The notes under the pieces are model-generated. The model saw only the letters and a program-made list of their open reading frames with translations. It was not told where the DNA came from and searched no databases. From Xenorhabdus szentirmaii DSM 16338 (GTDB lineage: Bacteria; Pseudomonadota; Gammaproteobacteria; Enterobacterales; Enterobacteriaceae), in NCBI RefSeq assembly GCF_002632585.1, contig NZ_NIBV01000001.1, positions 364,067-428,066 on the forward strand: a stretch of DNA of 64,000 nt, given 5' to 3'. The position numbers were made by a program, and so were the translations under genes. Numbering within the stretch: position 1 is the stretch's first letter; each line of letters opens with the position of its first letter. Positions 62,301 to 64,000 of this stretch are shown in pieces.

Positions 62301-63055
62301 CCCCCTGGCGTGAATTGTTCCAAGCTTATGTTGATTATCGATCTGTGGTTGATTTTTCTATCCAACGTATCACAGTCTATTCATTGCCCTTTGCGTCAAT
62401 GCTCGCTGCAATCTGCCTGAATGAATTCGTTCGTGATGAGGTCACTCGTGCTTGCCTTGCTGGTTTTGACCATTCTTGGGAAGCTTTTCAGCGTATTATT
62501 AATCAGTTGGAAAAAACAGAAGATGATCAGGAACAGTGGGAGTGTCTTTATACCACTGCCGGACAAATGGGACTGCTCCTGTCAGCGAAATGGCCAAAGC
62601 AGACCCTTATGCAGATGGTACAGTACCCCTTGTCTTTTGTTGCGGCTGAACGAATTGCTGTCAGTCTGTTACATCGTCGTGATTTGGTAATCACATTACA
62701 GCAGTTAATTACTGTACCGGAAAATACGGGATTGCGTCATTTAGTCTTGCACCACGTTCCTGATGTTGCAGTAAATGCTGACTCAGCCGTTGCGATCGCA
62801 AATGAAATCGCTATTTGGCAAACTCAGTTTAAACGCTGCAAAGAATATTTACTTGCCTATCATGCGAATGTACTTCCTGAGAGACTGCGTCGACAGTTTA
62901 TTAGGCAGCTCAGTCTTGTTCCTTATGGAATAACAGAAGAAATTGAGATGTATATTCAACAAGATTTGGTTCATATCGCCGCTGCGGAGAAAGGTCGTTT
63001 TAAATTGTTTGAAGTTGATCCGATTGCGATTATTAGCGCGGTACGCACAAAATGA
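59360..63055 (+). CDS. Large PEP-synthase-like phosphotransferase without a PEP/pyruvate barrel (1231 aa)
   Basis: The N-terminal region (about 60-280) resembles the ATP-binding domain of PEP synthase/PPDK: WIIRSAGLEDGNTFVNAGGYA near 75-95 (compare RSS..ED..SFAG), CFVQKLIEDAPSEG, DTEWVLE and KIWLVQARP near 260-270. A mobile phosphohistidine-like domain follows, with the likely catalytic His in VASEHAGIMFRQQKLPVF near 348. The C-terminal barrel that binds PEP/pyruvate is absent. In its place are about 830 unassigned residues, mostly helical by composition. The architecture recalls ATP-dependent dikinase-like enzymes such as rifampin phosphotransferase. Substrate unknown. It begins 18 bp after the phosphatase gene and shares ATGA with the next gene. 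Confidence 0.75.
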   Translation: MTAKFERLEQLSQHPDFSILVPPLVGFTADKALAIVESHPHADSMLLRTLYSKYIAEHLDWIKQVEEVCGPPPWIIRSAGLEDGNTFVNAGGYASIICHCSADFSDTLSTVAFSGFELQSIEQQRLSDPSYQPQPISCFVQKLIEDAPSEGIPPIMDTLQAPYLTADKLHYLYNIINQLHQYFSEVALDTEWVLETDHGLVSATGLTLNGVDGVRGELAFGFGFASAQSPGSRVNSVAYHWPTLTSPLWQGTQLRQVHVNKIWLVQARPAPGYALERQVEQLTSEIKTELARCMRVFPVAALLYPTKPALGAFLSASTLDDAWSRYLRLSPSVQSTLVAVFVESGVASEHAGIMFRQQKLPVFLTQLTNIPSVPWVAIDSVGEQAYFSSQKPLIELKTESTEAVNLPASVQRIFDDSESLPNTELTSQYLYDVLQNVLAGLPFLEEKVVFKLMQRSLFPTDTWIHHGGTVRSPSLTGWLLTQMGEEVMALYPSDWSVTEETTDYLCALRAKAAPQSILPNLCKAIPELADKVNQLNDLRLLMLFIKTEAWVEKIPGLPLAQWVYAAVVSPNEDGRLLLECMLHVLTDTEILPIYEDTDRVNILHVLANQVGSTFSVQELLEVIYHGQLPPTALANLVCAPKAFAAYIAFLAPLRRFTATAALAGASEAADLLKSADRMMKALYQAKLPTLGALCRIGLVDTYDQVLKAVLGDLVDRRDAITYRNYLDLLSSWMEFAQLSTLSVNEKAALYSFQKWIEHVRHSPVPDTFFLELKEDIVEILGDDFLRWQSLIPIAGNMSPEQLPIENAHQLHNLLHQWMLVRFRAESGSELPTRLRKLISIADGFGDARSCLLRLSNNLFEISLPFVVHKASFLFNDKELVVEFCELPNAPEEDIGRLHVFNALASRIAEWNPQWQISSNRVCQLGTWTLFLRLKRIDGLHWQNNELEQLVLWLRVLFDTAYDFSYVPNDEVLHVNEMLGHSPWRELFQAYVDYRSVVDFSIQRITVYSLPFASMLAAICLNEFVRDEVTRACLAGFDHSWEAFQRIINQLEKTEDDQEQWECLYTTAGQMGLLLSAKWPKQTLMQMVQYPLSFVAAERIAVSLLHRRDLVITLQQLITVPENTGLRHLVLHHVPDVAVNADSAVAIANEIAIWQTQFKRCKEYLLAYHANVLPERLRRQFIRQLSLVPYGITEEIEMYIQQDLVHIAAAEKGRFKLFEVDPIAIISAVRTK

Positions 63056-64000
63056 GGGCAAAAGACAATGTTGGCAGAATACAGATTACGCCCTCAGAAT
63101 TAGTGTCGAAATTGTTCACCACCGAATATGCCGAAGATGGTGATGGTTATGTATCAACCTGCGCTCTGGGACAAATATGGAGTGATCTGAGTCTTCTTGC
63201 TGAAGCAAGCCAACAGTCGTCATCGATCCGTCATCAAGCCAGATTTTCTGCTATACATGCACAGCAAGCCGCTTTGTCTATCGCTTGTGGTCGCAAAATC
63301 ATGCCAGAAAAGATGCCTTCACAAATAAACCTTGTAATGCAAGGCCAGTTTTCTCCTTGGATAGATTTGCTAACCCGTATTCTAACACTCCCTTTGCCAG
63401 AGTGTTATGGCTATGATTTAGGGGATACTGAAGTTTGTATGGATGATGCAATCCGCTTTGCCCACCAATTTTCCTCTGGACGTCCCATAGTGGTTGTCGG
63501 TCTCCGCAGTGGAGGGAGTTTTCTTGCTCCCCGCTGGGTTGCAGGATTAACGCAGATTAATGGTGTGTCTCCTGCATGGCTAACACTACGTCCTTTAAGG
63601 AATATTGATGTTTATTGTCAATATCACCCTTCAGAACTGGATTCTTTATTTCGTCTTTTTGGCACACTACCGGAACGTCCAGATGTCGTGATTGTTGATG
63701 ATCAACCAGATACAGGCAGTACGGTTAAAAAACTAGCGCAATGGTTAGCTCTTAAAGCGGAAAACATCTGGTTTGCCAGCATTGGACATGTGAGAAAAAT
63801 CACAACATCAGCTTCATGGTCAACTGTATTTGTGCGATCACCTCTGATGACACGTGAACGACGTCCACTCTGGCAATTGTTGTTAAAAAATGATCACCGC
63901 CATTTTCTTTCTACATTGACTTCCGCGATACCAGCATCGGATTTACTGAATTCGACAATAATAAATGATGCTGATACACAGATCCTTATCCATTGCCCAA
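63052..64000 (+). CDS. Type I phosphoribosyltransferase-domain protein, 5' part
   Basis: Starts with ATG at 63052-63054, sharing ATGA with the stop of the preceding gene, so they are translationally coupled. At least 316 residues, running off the right edge. The PRPP-binding motif VVIVDDQPDTGSTVKK is near residues 212-227, and the pyrophosphate loop IVVVGLRSGGSFLAP near 145-160. The N-terminal 130 residues and the tail are not assigned. It probably transfers 5-phosphoribosyl from PRPP to a small molecule, or cleaves a phosphoribosyl bond. Not an obvious purine or pyrimidine salvage enzyme, given its size and context. Confidence 0.82.
   Translation, partial: MRAKDNVGRIQITPSELVSKLFTTEYAEDGDGYVSTCALGQIWSDLSLLAEASQQSSSIRHQARFSAIHAQQAALSIACGRKIMPEKMPSQINLVMQGQFSPWIDLLTRILTLPLPECYGYDLGDTEVCMDDAIRFAHQFSSGRPIVVVGLRSGGSFLAPRWVAGLTQINGVSPAWLTLRPLRNIDVYCQYHPSELDSLFRLFGTLPERPDVVIVDDQPDTGSTVKKLAQWLALKAENIWFASIGHVRKITTSASWSTVFVRSPLMTRERRPLWQLLLKNDHRHFLSTLTSAIPASDLLNSTIINDADTQILIHCP

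Noticed and set aside
1-64000. CRISPR array
   Set aside because: No series of regularly spaced direct repeats and no cas-like genes were seen in the window.

Overview
The window reads as chromosomal DNA of an insect-associated enterobacterium of the Xenorhabdus/Photorhabdus group. The evidence is a low-to-moderate GC content, an Rhs/YD-repeat insecticidal-type toxin, a large inverse-autotransporter invasin, Ail/OmpX and Nlp-type proteins, ERIC-like intergenic repeats, and core genes whose proteins resemble E. coli orthologues (PotABCD, UxuA/UxuB/UxaC, KdgK, AbgA, YbjQ). The genus is inferred from gene content and was not tested by search.

Layout. (1) 1-3294: potABCD spermidine/putrescine importer on the minus strand, with potD cut by the window edge. 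(2) 3295-5734: accessory patch with an ERIC element, an IS630 remnant, a small membrane protein gene, and a VapC/Phd toxin-antitoxin pair that lies between that small gene and a decayed fragment duplicate of it. (3) 5792-11599: a 1935-residue invasin. (4) 12298-21994: ybjQ, then a uronate catabolism block: TRAP transporter, uxuA, uxuB, uxaC, kdgK and a UxuR-like regulator. TTGGTNNACCAA operators sit at the promoters the regulator would control. (5) 22107-23095: an intact IS982-family element with a target-site duplication. (6) 23332-25472: a tryptophanase-like lyase in a two-gene operon with a protein of unknown function. (7) 25646-27361: decaying modules: a solitary HipB-like repressor with two HipB-type operators, a nonsense-truncated Hcp, and a HigA antitoxin next to a higB remnant. 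(8) 27445-30488: an Asp/Glu racemase-family gene, a LysR regulator and a dicarboxylate/amino-acid symporter. (9) 30736-34587: an IS3 element, then an AT-rich module that resembles an effector with immunity partners: a membrane protein, a papain/NlpC-like protein with a calcium-binding module, and a Sel1-repeat protein. (10) 34817-38134: a large SF1 (UPF1-like) helicase. (11) 38538-44514: a solitary abgA with a truncated abgR, an isocyanide-hydratase-like gene, an unknown gene, an Ail-like porin and metY. (12) 45153-52666: an unknown protein plus the Rhs toxin, a frameshifted gene and a small cysteine-rich secreted peptide. (13) 52715-57405: a graveyard with an AbiE-type pair whose toxin is frameshifted by a 7-bp duplication, IS3 and gene remnants, an Nlp-like regulator and strongly structured DNA. 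(14) 57406-64000 and beyond: a tightly packed operon of a DegT/StrS aminotransferase resembling the aminocyclitol/2-deoxy-scyllo-inosose class, a histidine phosphatase, a 1231-residue protein with a PEP-synthase-like ATP-binding half and a mobile His domain but no PEP/pyruvate barrel, and a PRPP-dependent phosphoribosyltransferase.

The last operon is the best candidate for an undescribed system. Its enzyme set (transaminate, phosphorylate, add phosphoribose, remove phosphate) suggests a nucleoside-like or ribosylated aminocyclitol-like small molecule. That reading is inference. It depends on genes beyond the right edge and on searches that could not be run here.
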